Origin: Nymphaea colorata
Taxonomy: Eukaryota > Streptophyta > Magnoliopsida > Nymphaeales > Nymphaeaceae
NCBI RefSeq assembly: GCF_008831285.2
Contig: NC_045147.1
Location: forward strand, 8,216,334-8,280,333
Reading direction: 5' to 3'
Length of the DNA stretch: 64,000 nt
The translations under genes were made by a program, and so were the position numbers. Numbering within the stretch: the stretch's first letter is position 1; each line of letters starts with the position of its first letter. The notes beneath the pieces are model-generated. The model saw only the letters and a list, made by a program, of their open reading frames with translations. It was not told where the DNA came from and made no database searches. Shown here one piece after another: positions 22,443-33,817 of the stretch.

Positions 22443-23090
22443 ATGGCGGGGGTGTCGCCGGAGCAACTCGAGAGGGTCAAGGCCTCACTAGAACGTACAG
22501 GCGACCGCCTCCAGGATTCCGGCGATTCCAGGCACTTCTCCTCCTATGACTCCCTCATCTCTTCCTGCATCCGCCTCGAAGAGGCCTTCCCTGGCCGCCT
22601 CCTCTGCTCCTTCGTGGTCCCACCACACCTCCTGGTTTGCCCTCTCTCCCTCCCCATCTTTTTCATTCACCTTCCTCAAAATAAAGAAATCGTGGTTCTT
22701 CTTGATCTCCGTAGAACACAGGCAAGTTTCTCCACGGAGGCGCCACCGCTTCGCTGGTCGACATTATCGGATCGGCGGTCATTCTAACCACCGGGGTCCT
22801 AACTACTGGCGTCACCCTTGAGATCAGCGTCTCTTATCTCGACTCTGCCTATCTCAACGTGAGTGGATTTTCTCCTGAGTCTCTCTGCTAGGTTTTTCCA
22901 TAGCCGTTAGAATTGTGGGTACTGATGACGTTCTTCGGTTTTTCAGGAAGAGATCGAGATCGAGGCGAAGGTTTTGCGCGTTGGAAAGGCGATTGCGGTG
23001 GTCAATGTGGAACTCAGGAAGAAAGGGAACGGCAAGATTGTAGCGACCGGGAGGCATACCAAGTACCTTGCCGTCTCTAGCAGATTGTGA
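22443..23090 (+). CDS. Hotdog-fold acyl-CoA thioesterase (ACOT13-like, HGG motif)
   Basis: Three exons: 22443-22634, 22715-22858 and 22947-23090 (TGA), all phase 0, giving 159 residues, the normal size of small 4HBT/ACOT13-like plant thioesterases. These hydrolyse acyl-CoA or related thioesters; the exact substrate cannot be told. Exon 2 holds the signature LHGGATASLVD (residues 70-80), with the HGG turn and the Asp expected in the active site, then TLEISVSYLDSAYLN. Exon 3 gives the last strands (EIEIEAKVLRVGKAIAVVNVEL and ATGRHTKYLA). The exon 2 acceptor is taken as 22714 (GTAG) because it keeps frame and homology; an AG at 22719-22720 would shift the frame. The N-terminus has no clear signal peptide. 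Neighbouring ORFs on both strands are shadows. Confidence 0.9.
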
Positions 23091-23886
23091 TTCGAGGTAT
23101 ATCTCTCAGTTGCAAATCGTGCTTCTGAATTGGCTGTCTTGCATATTAAGCGCAAGGTTATTTCGGATACTGTAGCTTCGATAACCTACTGATCTTTGTT
23201 AGATTATCTGTAAATTTGTTTTGCATTGTTGCAGTGAAAATCTACGATTTAAGTACATTCCCACGGATTGAGAATGAGTGGCCACATGGTGGTAATTTTA
23301 TAGACTGAGCTTCGGAATATCTGAAAATTAGCTATTGTTACCAAAGAACTCGGAATCTGAATTCAGTGCATTCCTAATTTGCATGAGTGCCGAACAATTC
23401 TAAGGTGCAGTGTCTAAATAGATGTCTCGCCTTCTTACTATGTCCAGTAGTTTTATTTTATCGTGATTTAATTCTTTCAGATGTCGTGAGTATTGAGGGA
23501 CAAAAACATGAAAGATAGCCTGTAAATCTCAGGCTTTTGGAATATGAGGACTTGAAAATATGAAAAAAATTGACAACTTTTGGCCTAATCAATACAGGTT
23601 ACATATGCACTTTGTAACATTGGTTGTAATGTTTCTAAACTTGTATTTCTGAAATAAGAAAAAGAGATGGACGACCAACTGTAAAGGTCGTGACGTATCT
23701 ATTTTCCCTCATGAAGCCTTCTTTTCATAGAATAATGTGCATGGAAATTACTACTTTCAATATGAAAAGGTCTTTAGGAGCCATACCTATGACATGCGTG
23801 TCTCGAGTCATCACTTAATAGATTCGTAAGTTGCTTAATCTTTGTCAGGAAAAGTGACCCTACTGATCTGTGTGGTACACAAATAT
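23091..23886 (+). other. 3' flank of the thioesterase gene
   Basis: Contains the 3' UTR; no exact poly(A) site can be fixed. No further ORF of interest. Confidence 0.5.
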
Positions 23887-23986
23887 CATCTTGGTTATGG
23901 CACATAGGTACGGGGGCTAGTACGGGTGTCAGGACAGGTAAGGGTGCAGAGTACTTTCAAAAAACTTGGGTATGAAAACATGGCTA

Positions 23987-24019
<33 letters not shown>

Positions 24020-24398
24020 AATCTTAACGAAAATGATAACAATTAGATTAAAGAAGAGAAGTGTGTAGGCACAGCAGGAAGAGGAAGCAGCAAGTCAGTG
24101 TAGAGGATGTTGGGAAAACTAGCCAAAAACTAGCATAGATGGATATCCTTTTCTTTTTTTTCTTTTTTTTTTTTAAAAAAAAGGACTAGAATTTGGATGC
24201 TTTTTTGCTCAGTCAACTTTGATCGAGTTCAGAATTGGCTTGATTTGGCCTCCGGTGTCTTGATTGCAATCAACACGGACAACCCCACACCTGAGCAGCG
24301 TCCAAAGCAGTACCAGCACCAGTGTCGACTCGTGTTGACACTATTACTTCACTTCAGCAGGAGTGTCTGAGTGTCCGTATGACATAGCATCTTGGTTA
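23887..24398. mobile_element. Small non-autonomous DNA transposon (MITE-like)
   Basis: A perfect 11-bp direct repeat CATCTTGGTTA flanks the segment (23887-23897 and 24388-24398). The ends are rich in GTGTC/GGTAC-type sequence in opposite orientation (left GGTACGGGGGCTAGTACGGG, right GTGTCTGAGTGTCCGTATG), as in short hAT-like plant elements, but terminal inverted repeats are imperfect. The inside includes TG/TA microsatellites (about 23,986-24,018) and a T-rich tract (about 24,150-24,180). Confidence 0.5.
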
Positions 24399-24875
24399 CA
24401 TGGTTGGAGAAGTTAAAGAAGGTTGCTGTATTTATGTTGCATCCTCATAAAATTATCAGCTTATTCAATTGCTTAATAAGGTCAGTGGTGGCCTTCATAT
24501 AGTGCACATGCACTATCAGTCCTAATAAAGATTATGGGAATTGGAATCATGAGAGATGGACATCTTAGAGGGATGAGTGGTTGGGAATATGCTGACATTG
24601 ATGATGATATTTGATTGTTGGCATGTAAGTATATGTGAATCCTTGATAATGGAAGGAACCTCAATTCAGATAAAATTGTGTTTATCTGTGCGGATATTGA
24701 CAATATGTAAACAATTGCAGCATCTGAACTGTAAAAAATTTATCATCAACTAAAAGCTAATTGTTTTCCAGCCCCATATATTGTCCAACACTATCAGGTG
24801 ATGAAAACAAGAAACCATATATGATGGCAAATTTTTAGTACTTGACATTGTGGAAAATGTATATCAGTAACTTAG

Positions 24876-24970
24876 CCTCTGATTTGATCGTTTCCCTTGA
24901 ATTACTTACCCTCTGATTTGATCGTTTCCCTTGAATTACTTACCCTCTGATTTGATCGTTTCCCTTGAAT
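24876..24970. repeat. 34-bp tandem repeat, 2.8 copies
   Basis: CCTCTGATTTGATCGTTTCC... starts at 24,876, 24,910 and 24,944. Copies are practically identical, so this is a recent expansion. Confidence 0.92.
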
Positions 24971-25928
24971 CACATATCTATGTTGATCTTCGAAACATGT
25001 TATTTTCGTCGGTTGTTCTCTCTCCTTACGGTTTCATTATGTCCTCATCCTTTGGCTTGGAACCTATTGCTGGCTGTTTGTTCCGTGGTCATGCTGTTGC
25101 TACCTTTTACGCTTGGCTTTGATCTTTCTGTCTGTTTTGTGTCATTGACAACATTAATGTCTACCTTTTGTTTTCTTAACTTCCATAGTCCTCTGCTTTT
25201 GATTTGACATTCTTTCGGCATTGTCTACTGTGCACCACGTATGCTTTTTTACTTAGTAAATCAACTGGGCTATATCCTTTTTTCCGAAAATGAGAGCTGG
25301 CCTCTAACTGTCACCGTCACCCTGCCAGATCTATTTCAGTCCTTCTACTAGCTGGGATTTGGTTGTTTTTAGATCTTTCTGTTAGCTAATGGGCATACCT
25401 TTTTATGGTAGTCTCCGGTTAAGGATGTGCTGCAAAATATTCGACACTTCAATTTCACAGGAAAGATCCACCTGTAAATAAGGGTTTCTATGCTTTGCAG
25501 GTGTGTGGCTCTTTCTTTCAAAATCACATGTTGTGATATATACTGCTTATGGTGGAAAAGGTGGGTTCGAGATGATTGGCCGTTGGACTTGTGAAAACTT
25601 CTGATATGAAAGGATCGCTTTTTGTGGGGTTTGAGTAAACAGTGATATAAGTAGGCACCACCACTGGTAAGATTATTGTTCCAATGAAATACTGCTGGGA
25701 GCAGGTTCCCCACCTTTATTCCAAAACAATAAGCTATATAGAAAAAAGAATGAGAGGGAAAAACTGCTGCAAGAACGCAAAAGCAGCAGCACAAAAAGGC
25801 CAAAAGAACAAGAAACAATAAAGAATAGATAGAAGAGACAATATACAACATGCATGCTTATCAGCCTTAGTCAGTAAACAAGAATTGAAAATAGTTGTTA
25901 GAAACTTAGAAGGTTAAAAGAAACCTCA

Positions 25929-25946
<18 letters not shown>
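24971..25946. other. Intergenic sequence without recognised genes
   Basis: ORFs on both strands are short and without homology I can name. An A-rich stretch lies at 25,740-25,850 and a TA/TG microsatellite at about 25,930-25,960. Confidence 0.45.
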
Positions 25947-25962
<16 letters not shown>

Positions 25963-26258
25963 TTTCTGCCTCATCTTCAAGAACTTATTGGAACACTTCG
26001 TGGATCGATTGCCACCACTCTATTCATTTAAGGAGCAAGCAAGCTGACATTCGGCAAGGAACATATGATGGGATTTTCCACAGGCAAGAGAAGAAGAAGA
26101 TTACCGTCATTTCCGATGCAAGCTTACCAGACGATTATGCAATGTCACCTGCGACTTTAACTAAAAGTCGAGCAGGAGGAAATCCAGTAAGACTAGTCAT
26201 AGAGGCCAAGAGAAAGAAAAAGGCAGGAGGAAAAGAAGAGTTTGCTACTTGTGCCTAA
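25947..26258 (+). CDS. Lys-rich ORF of 103 codons, not recognised
   Basis: The first residues derive from a TG microsatellite, so the apparent start is doubtful. The later part (KKKITVISDASLPDDYAM, then RLVIEAKRKKKAGGKEEF) has a protein-like composition and ends at a clean stop, so this could be the terminal exon of a gene or retro-gene fragment. I do not recognise a family. Confidence 0.25.
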
Positions 26259-26357
26259 TCTTCCAAGCCTCAAAAGCCTAGGCATCTAGGGCTGGATTGC
26301 TGCAGGAGTTTATTATCACTGACTGCTCTAAGTACTTGTTCTTTCTGACTGATCCAA

Positions 26358-26491
26358 ATGGCGTGCCCTTACTCTTGAGGTTTACCATATTTATGATTAA
26401 CGTGCTCCGAGATTTAGATAACAAAATGGCGTGCCCTTACTCTTGAGGTTTACAATATTTATGATTAACGTGCTCCGAGATTTAGATAACA
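26358..26491. repeat. 66-bp tandem duplication
   Basis: AAATGGCGTGCCCTTACTCT... occurs twice with period 66 (TGGC at 26,361 and 26,427). Only one difference was noticed (TTTACC versus TTTACA). Confidence 0.92.
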
Positions 26492-27440
26492 AATTCACGC
26501 ACAATCAGTAAATCAAATTTAAAACACCTAATTTGCCCCAAAAACATTAGAAAGGACTTATAAATCAATTGGAGATTGTTAAACTCTAGAAAACTATTGG
26601 GGAGGGGAGGTGTTACAATGTGCTTGGTAAAAAGAAAAAGCAATATAAAAGTACATATCCTGGAGGTATCCATTGAGCATTAAAGATCAGAGTAGGGACT
26701 AATCACCATTTATGTATTTGACAATCGTGGACAAATTGTGCAACAAAATATTTCCCTATTGATGACTTGGTTCACTCTATCTTACTCTATGTGATGGATG
26801 TTCATCACTAAAAGTTTGTTGCACAGTTAAGCTTGGATCCACACGGAGAATGATGTTCCGTTGATGCTTCATCAATATGTGAAATGAAGAAAATGTGAGT
26901 GGTTAAGACCATGTTTAGGTAAAGGCCAGCAACCTATTTCGCCCGACTAGTTCTACGGTTAACCATCTTGGCAATAGATTTCATCAATGTTTGGTGCAAA
27001 TAAGACCTAGTGCCATTGGAAGGTGACCTTTGATTGTTCCCCCAATGTGAGTGTATCATTTAGCTCTTAGGCTCTTTGGAAGTGGGAGAGACATCTCCTT
27101 AGCAGAACGCTTGACAGTGTTAAGGTCAATTGCTCCGAACCCCATTGCTATCAACATCAATCTCTTTGCTATGTTCGAAGACATTCTTTTTAATGTTCTT
27201 TGATAAAACATGGCTCTATAACATGGGCCTAGCTCCTTGATGATGACTTCATGGGCCTCTACTAGTGTTCTCGATAGACATGGCACCTATCTATTCAGCA
27301 CTAAACTTGTTCATCATAGGCAGGAACGCCCAATTTGTTTGAATTGCCACTCCTGGTAAAAGTTCAGGGTTAATTCCCTGGGGCAATGCATGTCAGAGTT
27401 TGGACTCAAGCCAAGACAAATATATATGGCAGAGAGTTCA
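26492..27440. other. Sequence without recognised genes
   Basis: A minus-strand ORF at 27,286-27,056 (76 codons) has no recognisable domain. If the LTR-like remnant to its right is real, this could be its decayed interior. Confidence 0.35.
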
Positions 27441-27650
27441 GCTCTGGTGCCAATAGTGAGGCCTAGAGAACCTCACGCTATAGAGAAGAAAGAGAGTAAG
27501 AAAGGAAACAACAGCAATTTAACGTGGTTCGACTTGTTAGTCTACATCCACGAAAGGAAAGGTTTCTCACTCTTGTTATCACTTTTCACAAGAGGAGATA
27601 TTTCATTTATACTTATTTCATTCGTTCACCAATCCCACATATCTTAGGAT
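27441..27650 (-). mobile_element. LTR-like remnant with initiator-Met-type primer site
   Basis: 27441-27452 read on the minus strand give TGGCACCAGAGC, ten of twelve bases of the initiator-Met primer site. The adjacent stretch holds AACGTGGTTCGACTTGTTAG and CTACATCCACG, wording typical of several plant LTRs. No second copy was found nearby, so this may be a broken end of an element. Confidence 0.4.
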
Positions 27651-28446
27651 TGGATTGATTTACAAGATCATGCGGTTTCCCCTTTTTTGAGATAGTTGCC
27701 ATTCTAGAATCATCATTATCATAATCTCTTTTAGCTAGAATCTTGGATCTGATATTGTTGGTCTGGGTGTTATTTCCTCCAGTGTGATCTCCTCCAATTG
27801 TATAGACATTACTCTTTTCAGCGATACTCTTGGAGCTGATAATGTGGTTGCTGATCATATCATGATCTGGTTTATTAAGGCCAAAGTATAAGAGCATGAG
27901 GCAGATGGGGTTGCTGCAAGACGATAGCCCAAGTGCATAGAGAAGTTTGTAGATAATTAAGATGAGCAGCAACAGTATGAAGAGTTAGGCAAGGCAAGAC
28001 CAACCATGAGAAGATCTGCCAATCTTGTTGAGGGAGCCTCTAGTTAAGAGGGTGGGGCCACAGCCACAATACCCTCAACCAAGCTTAGGAACAGCACAAT
28101 GTGAACAGGAGACCAACTCAAGGAGGTTATGGCCCTACCCGAGGCCTGTAGTTAGGAGATAGATGTTGGGGTGAGGAGGGGGGTGGAGGTGCTGAGGGTA
28201 ATCAAGGATGATGCAAAACATTGGTGAGCTGGGTGCTCAGGATGGGAATCAACGACAATGCAAGCTGCACCTGAAATGGGCACTCACAATTGAGAGGTAA
28301 CAGCGCATGAAGGACAGCCACATTTGGTAGGAGACTGGAAGAAGGTAGCAGACCTGGTTGAGTGCTCTCGGCAGGCATCTAACACAGAGCGAAAGAACAC
28401 CCACTTGGTGAGGAGCGCTGGGCGCCCTTGTATTAGCGATGGGTAG
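27651..28446. other. Sequence without recognised genes
   Basis: A minus-strand ORF (27,972-27,613) has no recognisable domain. GAT/TGATAT-rich wording at 27,700-27,870 suggests decayed element interior. Confidence 0.35.
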
Positions 28447-28682
28447 TTGGGCTACCTGGGGCTGCCTGCCTGATCTACACGAGATGGGGTGGCTAGCCTT
28501 TTAAGATACTTAGATCAATTATGGCAATTGTAGTGAACCTTGGGTGACTTGTTGGGAGCTAGATGGGCAACCTGTGGCTGCTGCCTGATCTACACGAGAT
28601 GGGGTGTCTAGCCTTTTAAGATAGTTGGACCGGTTATGGCAACTGTAGTGAACCTTGGTTGACTGGTTGAGAGCTAGATGGA
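28447..28682. repeat. About 115-bp imperfect tandem duplication
   Basis: TGATCTACACGAGATGGGGT occurs at 28,471 and 28,586, followed in both copies by TAGCCTTTTAAGATA and, further on, GTAGTGAACCTTGG. Roughly a tenth of positions differ. Confidence 0.85.
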
Positions 28683-31600
28683 AGTGGGATCACTGGGAAG
28701 TGGGAGGCGTGGTCTATGTGCATAAAAGGTTGAGTATGGAGTTATATGGGATTTCTAGAAATGGAACGACATTTTATCTTTATTTCTAAGGGTTAATTCT
28801 CACTATCTCAAGGATTTCCCATGGTTTTGGGGTTTACTTTGGGCTCTAGTTGCCAAAGATTTGGGCAGCAACTATTGAGGTGCGGAGGCCAGATTGAGTC
28901 CTTGGTAGTAGTTTTCGAGGACAGCTAGATAGGTGCATAAGTGCTATTGTGGCCTCTGTAGGAGCAAAAGTGAATTGCATTATGACTCCAATGTTGCCAA
29001 GACAATATTACATCTTCGTTAGTCGGAAAGTAGAGCTGAATAGTTGGGAGCGACGGCTTTGAGTGGCTGAACCATGAGATCGTTGTTGATTAGCATTTGC
29101 ACAAGCCAAGAAACCCAAACTTGGCTACGTAAATGCTTCCCAAATGGATGATACAGTGATTGGATGTGGATTGCATGAGAAAGGCCAATTGTGTTTGTTT
29201 AGCGCCACGAGTAGACGCCCATTTTGAAACCCTCCTAAGATATCATAAGGAGGGTGGTTTGTCTCGCGTTGTGTGGTTGAGTCCAACAGTACATGGCCGA
29301 TCGGTGATACTTCTGACCCATACCAAGGGCCATAGCTAACGACCATTGGTGAGTTTGTAGCTGGGATTTGGTGGATATTTGGTGTACCCATCTGAATGTT
29401 ATATTATTATGTTGGGGGCTGGGAGAAATTACGCGGATACCATACTTTGCCAAGTGTCACATTGGTAGGTGTGCTACTGGCTGGGTAGTTTGATTGCCTA
29501 TGTGTGTATGGATGTGTCAAATGATGTTTACAAGTGAACTTTTATTGAGCCGAGGGGCTGTCCTGTTTGTCAATTCTTCCTCTTACCACAATTTTATTTA
29601 AGCACACAAGGTGAGGTGATTTTGGGGGCATTAGGGGTTCCTCTTTGTCAACAGTATAATCGGCAATCCCGAATGTGATGGCAGTGCCCAAAATCTTTGA
29701 CCTTGTCAAAGTGAGTATAAGGGAAAATTTGTTGAAATGAGGTGACTGTACAGCCGGGATTGACCTTTGTATTGATTCTCCCTCTTTCAAATATTTTCTA
29801 AGCACTTGGTGAGGTGATTTGAGGTCATTAAGGGTTTATATCACTGGATTTCTTTGGGTATTTGGTTGAATTGCTTTTGACGGTTATGCTTTGGATTGTA
29901 GGTGTGGATCATCTTTTTGCACATAATGTTAACTAGTTAGGTAAGGTGATCGGACCCCAAATGTCGGATACTGGGGCACTAATTCGCTCAAGGGAGAAAA
30001 TCGAGAGGATTACAGAACGACCTAGTTGGACATGCACTATGGTGCAAAATTAACCCAATTAATATCCTCTTAACTCTCTCGCAAAAACCCATTCCCACCC
30101 TTAAAAAATACAAAAAATGTGAACTACATTGTTTTCCACAATGAAGATTTATAATCAAACATATACAACAAACACCAAACACGCCGATTACAATCGGTGG
30201 CACAACTCATCTTACCCAAGGGATCAAACTTGGCTACCTTCACTACATATAGATTTTTTTTGCGTCACCGGTAAGGCACTAAGGACTGCTGCTAAAGGCC
30301 AAGCTACTTAACAAATTTGAAAAAAGAAAATTGCCACCTGCATTCAAACTTATAATCTTGGGAACTTATAATCTTGGGAAGTGTTCGACCAAGGGCCATC
30401 ACCTGGATGCCAAGAAAGGCGGCTGTCTACCAAGATTCCAATCAATAGGCTCAAATGTTCCCAATGTTGACAACTGAACCTCCAAGACAAGCACCATGTT
30501 AGGTCACACTGACTGACTGACATTGGGGTTGGATATCAACCGTGGCCATGGCCAATCCTATTTCAAATCAAACTTGTAGAAAGAAAATATTTTTGTTTGA
30601 AAACCGAGCACCAAAGTATACAACCAGCTTACAATCATGCAGATTATTAAATAGGCCAAATCTACAAGGAAGTTGGGTATCAAGTGTTGTATTGATAATT
30701 TGTGATGGAAATTAAACCTCTATAGTTAATAACGAAACAAAGTAAACTTACAATAGCAAAAAAGAATCGCGCAGTCAAACTGCAACACTAGCTTCGAACT
30801 ACAAAAGGAAAAATAATTCATTATGAACACTAAAAGAACCACAACCATCTCAAGTATGCCTAGCAGTATGCTACTTCCAAGATCCAAATCTCGTACCTTT
30901 TCATGAGTTTGATTTCTTGTTTCATCTTAAATCTTTTACTCCAGGATTGGCAAGCAACGTACAAAGTGAGAGTGAAAATCTCTAGACTAAACGATGGCAT
31001 GCAAACATTTGGACTACCAAGGACTTCCAAAGGGTAAAATAATTACTCTCTGGTTTCCGGTGTAAACCAGAACCTAACACCTAAAACAACTATTTTTAAG
31101 AAGTACAAAGACAAGACAGTAAAAAGTAGATCTACTTGAAACTTCTTCATGTAGCCTCCCTGCCGTCTTCCAACATACTTAAACGCCTAATTAACTCCTA
31201 AATACATGCTAGACACCTTGCCGTCTTCCAATATTATCTACTTGAAATGCCTTCAAGTAGCCTCTGCTTTTTTTTTTTTTTTGCTAAATTAGAGACAAAC
31301 ACACTTAATTGGACACCTAATTAACTCCTAATAAATTCTAGGCAAATTGCACGGTTGGAAGAGAACATACTAAAGAAAAGCCTCAAACCATTCTCACTGG
31401 ACTGCCCAAACATACCCAGCTGGACTAAATTTAGTTGGGCAAATTTGGGCTGGCTCTGGTTCACATGCTAGTTTTATTAACGCAAATAATCACGACTTTT
31501 TATTTTCTTCCTTCAATAAATGTAACTTATAGTGAAAGATTTTTGCTCGTTACTCCCACGAACATATGCATCTACTTCCTAAAAACAAGTCATCCAATCA

Positions 31601-31960
31601 AGTGCATTCATGTGTCTGGCGGAGATGTCCCCTTTTTCCTAACCATGAATTCTTCGTTTAGAGAACTCAAGAGTTGAGTGTGAACCAATAAAATCCATAT
31701 TGTAGTACTTTCATTGCATTCTTTTGACTAATAATTAAATTCCCTCCACAAGGGTATTCTTTTCGTCATTTCTTGCGAGCAATGATGAAAGTTGAGGACT
31801 CGTTTATATTCTTACTCAGGACATAATGTTCGATTAGCTGGTTCATGCAATATCTAACGAACTCGAGTTTATCCAAGAAATAATGCTTAGCCTACATAAG
31901 GAGTCTATCTGTCTCGCTTTTGTCTTAACATGCAGGTATTTGTTTGGACAACAAATAGTT
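28683..31960. other. Long stretch without recognised genes
   Basis: Only short ORFs. Two diverged direct repeats about 195 bp apart (GGTGAGGTGATTT...ATTA(G/A)GGGTTT at about 29,609 and 29,807), an 18-bp tandem repeat (AACTTATAATCTTGGG at about 30,344-30,380) and a T-run near 31,268 are the only structures noted. Confidence 0.45.
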
Positions 31961-32729
31961 CATAGTATTTAGGGGTACAGTTAATGCCTCAAATTTTGCC
32001 AAATTTTTCAGTGCCAATTTCAAAAATTTTGTGACATATTTTAGGCGAAATTTGAAACAACACACCTCAACACCTATCCAATCTAATCATAGATCAAAGT
32101 TCAGGAATCGATTGCAACCTCAGCCCTAAATTAACTCAGAGCTTTTAATTGTAAATCAAATTTTCTACTGAATTAGAAACAAAACTTTAAATTCAAATTC
32201 AATTGGAGCTAAAATTTAGCTCTAAAACCAATCCGGACCAAAGCTAAGGAACCAAGTGCCAAATTTAATTTCAGTTTGAATTTAAGATCTTCATCTAAAG
32301 TAAATTAAAAAAATTGAACTTGCTCAAATTATACATTACTGGAATTTTGGACCAAAATGTCCATGACAATTTCAGATCATAGAAACCATAATTCAACGTA
32401 ATTTCAGGCCAGTCTACGCAATTCAAAATTTGTGATTGCATGTTGCAACTCAGACCACATCGAAACAATTTGATTTACCAAGCAATTGAATTGCATTCAA
32501 TGAAAACTCAATCAATTTGGTGTGCACTTACCAAAAAGAGTGTTCAAAACATGATTCTAATTAGAATTAGATAAAGTCTATGTCCTAGAATAAAAATGAT
32601 TAAAATTAGAGCCTAGTAAAAGCCACATGCACTTTGACTCAATCCAGACTCATCTATCCCATGCGTGTGGGCCAGGTAGGTCCCATCAAATTCAAAATTT
32701 CAAAGAAAATTCAAAACTCTTGTCATGTC

Positions 32730-33650
32730 ATCTAATCAAAGGATTTTGAAAGTGGAAATTAGAATTCTCCTTAGTAGGATTAAAATTCCAGCTAACAAAT
32801 AGAGAGAATTTAAATTCTCTCTTTCAAAATTGGTTTCATTTGAAAATGAAGCTGAACCAATTTGGAGAAGTTAATTGGACATGCTCCTCTCATTCTCTTT
32901 TTCTTTATAATTATTTTAGGTAGTTCTAATGAAGAAGCAAACCATTCGAATCAAGAAAGTTCAAGAGTAGATCATTTGGGGTGTAAATATCTTTTCTTTA
33001 AACCACTTCAAGTGATTTTAAAGAATTTCAAAACCAATTTAGAAATTGGTATAAAGGGTTGCCTTCTTGATGAAAGCCCTTCAATTCTTAAAAACAAAAA
33101 TCTAAACTAGCGTACTCAAGCTGGATTTTTCCCAATAGCAGCCAATTTTAGGCGTGTTCTATTTTCCTTTTCAAAAAATATTGGAAAACCTCAAACCAGC
33201 TCAATTGGAGCTAATATTTCTAAAAAAAGAACCAGTTAAGAAGCCACCCAAATGAGGTGTGTTCTCTTTTCTTTTTCGAAATTCTCTTTGTTATGAAAAA
33301 GATCTTAAAATTAAGAACGTGATCAACTTCAAATTATGTTGATCTCCCTTTTTTTAAAAAAAATACCCAATTAAGGAGATGCCCAAATGGGCGTACTCCG
33401 CTCCTTTTTCCAAATATTTTCTTCTTTTTGAAAGGTTTTTAAATTTAAAGCTAGATCAGCCCAATTAAGGCTGACCTATTTTCAAAGGTAAAAATTAAGG
33501 AGCAGTCGCTTGGACGGCTCCTTCTTGACTTTAAAATCGTTGAAAATGTTTCAAAATCTGAAAAGTAGATCAGCCTAATCAAGGCTGATCTCTTTTCCAA
33601 GAACATATTGAAGAGCTGCCTGCAGTTGGTATGCTCTCCTTCTCTAGATT
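32730..33650 (+). repeat. Array of short hairpins in diverged tandem units (about 115-130 bp)
   Basis: Inverted repeats follow each other closely: a perfect 22-bp palindrome at 32801-32822; arms ACCAATTT/AAATTGGT at about 33,043-33,060; AGCTC/GAGCT at 33198-33202 and 33208-33212; GATCAAC/GTTGATC at 33321-33327 and 33338-33344; GCCCAAATGGGC at 33381-33392; TAGATCAGCC/GGCTGACCTA at 33452-33461 and 33469-33478; AGGAGCAGTC/GACGGCTCCT at 33498-33507 and 33513-33522; AGATCAGCC/GGCTGATCT at 33567-33575 and 33583-33591. Between them lie A- and T-rich linkers. It sits upstream of Ty3/gypsy gag remnants and is probably leader or LTR sequence of that element. Confidence 0.75.
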
Positions 33651-33672
33651 TTGAGAAAAGATCTCAATTAAG

Positions 33673-33673
<1 letters not shown>

Positions 33674-33706
<33 letters not shown>
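33674..33706. repeat. (TA)n microsatellite
   Basis: About 16 uninterrupted AT dinucleotides. Similar runs occur at about 42,018-42,042, 47,656-47,687 and 48,051-48,084. Confidence 0.95.
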
Positions 33707-33713
<7 letters not shown>

Positions 33714-33817
33714 TTTTGGTTGGAGATTGATTAAAGATCAAACTCCACTAGCTTCTTACATGGTTCATAGGTTGAAAGGAATGAGCCCCAACAAGAGAAA
33801 TTCTTGCCTTATAAATC

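Noticed and set aside
22488-23155. Minus-strand ORFs across the thioesterase gene
   Set aside because: Antisense shadows of well-supported exons.
24876-24970. Short identical repeats as CRISPR-like
   Set aside because: Units are directly adjacent with no spacers; simple tandem triplication.
29125-29805. Minus-strand ORFs of 72-88 codons
   Set aside because: No recognisable domain, overlapping frames, located in diverged repeat sequence.
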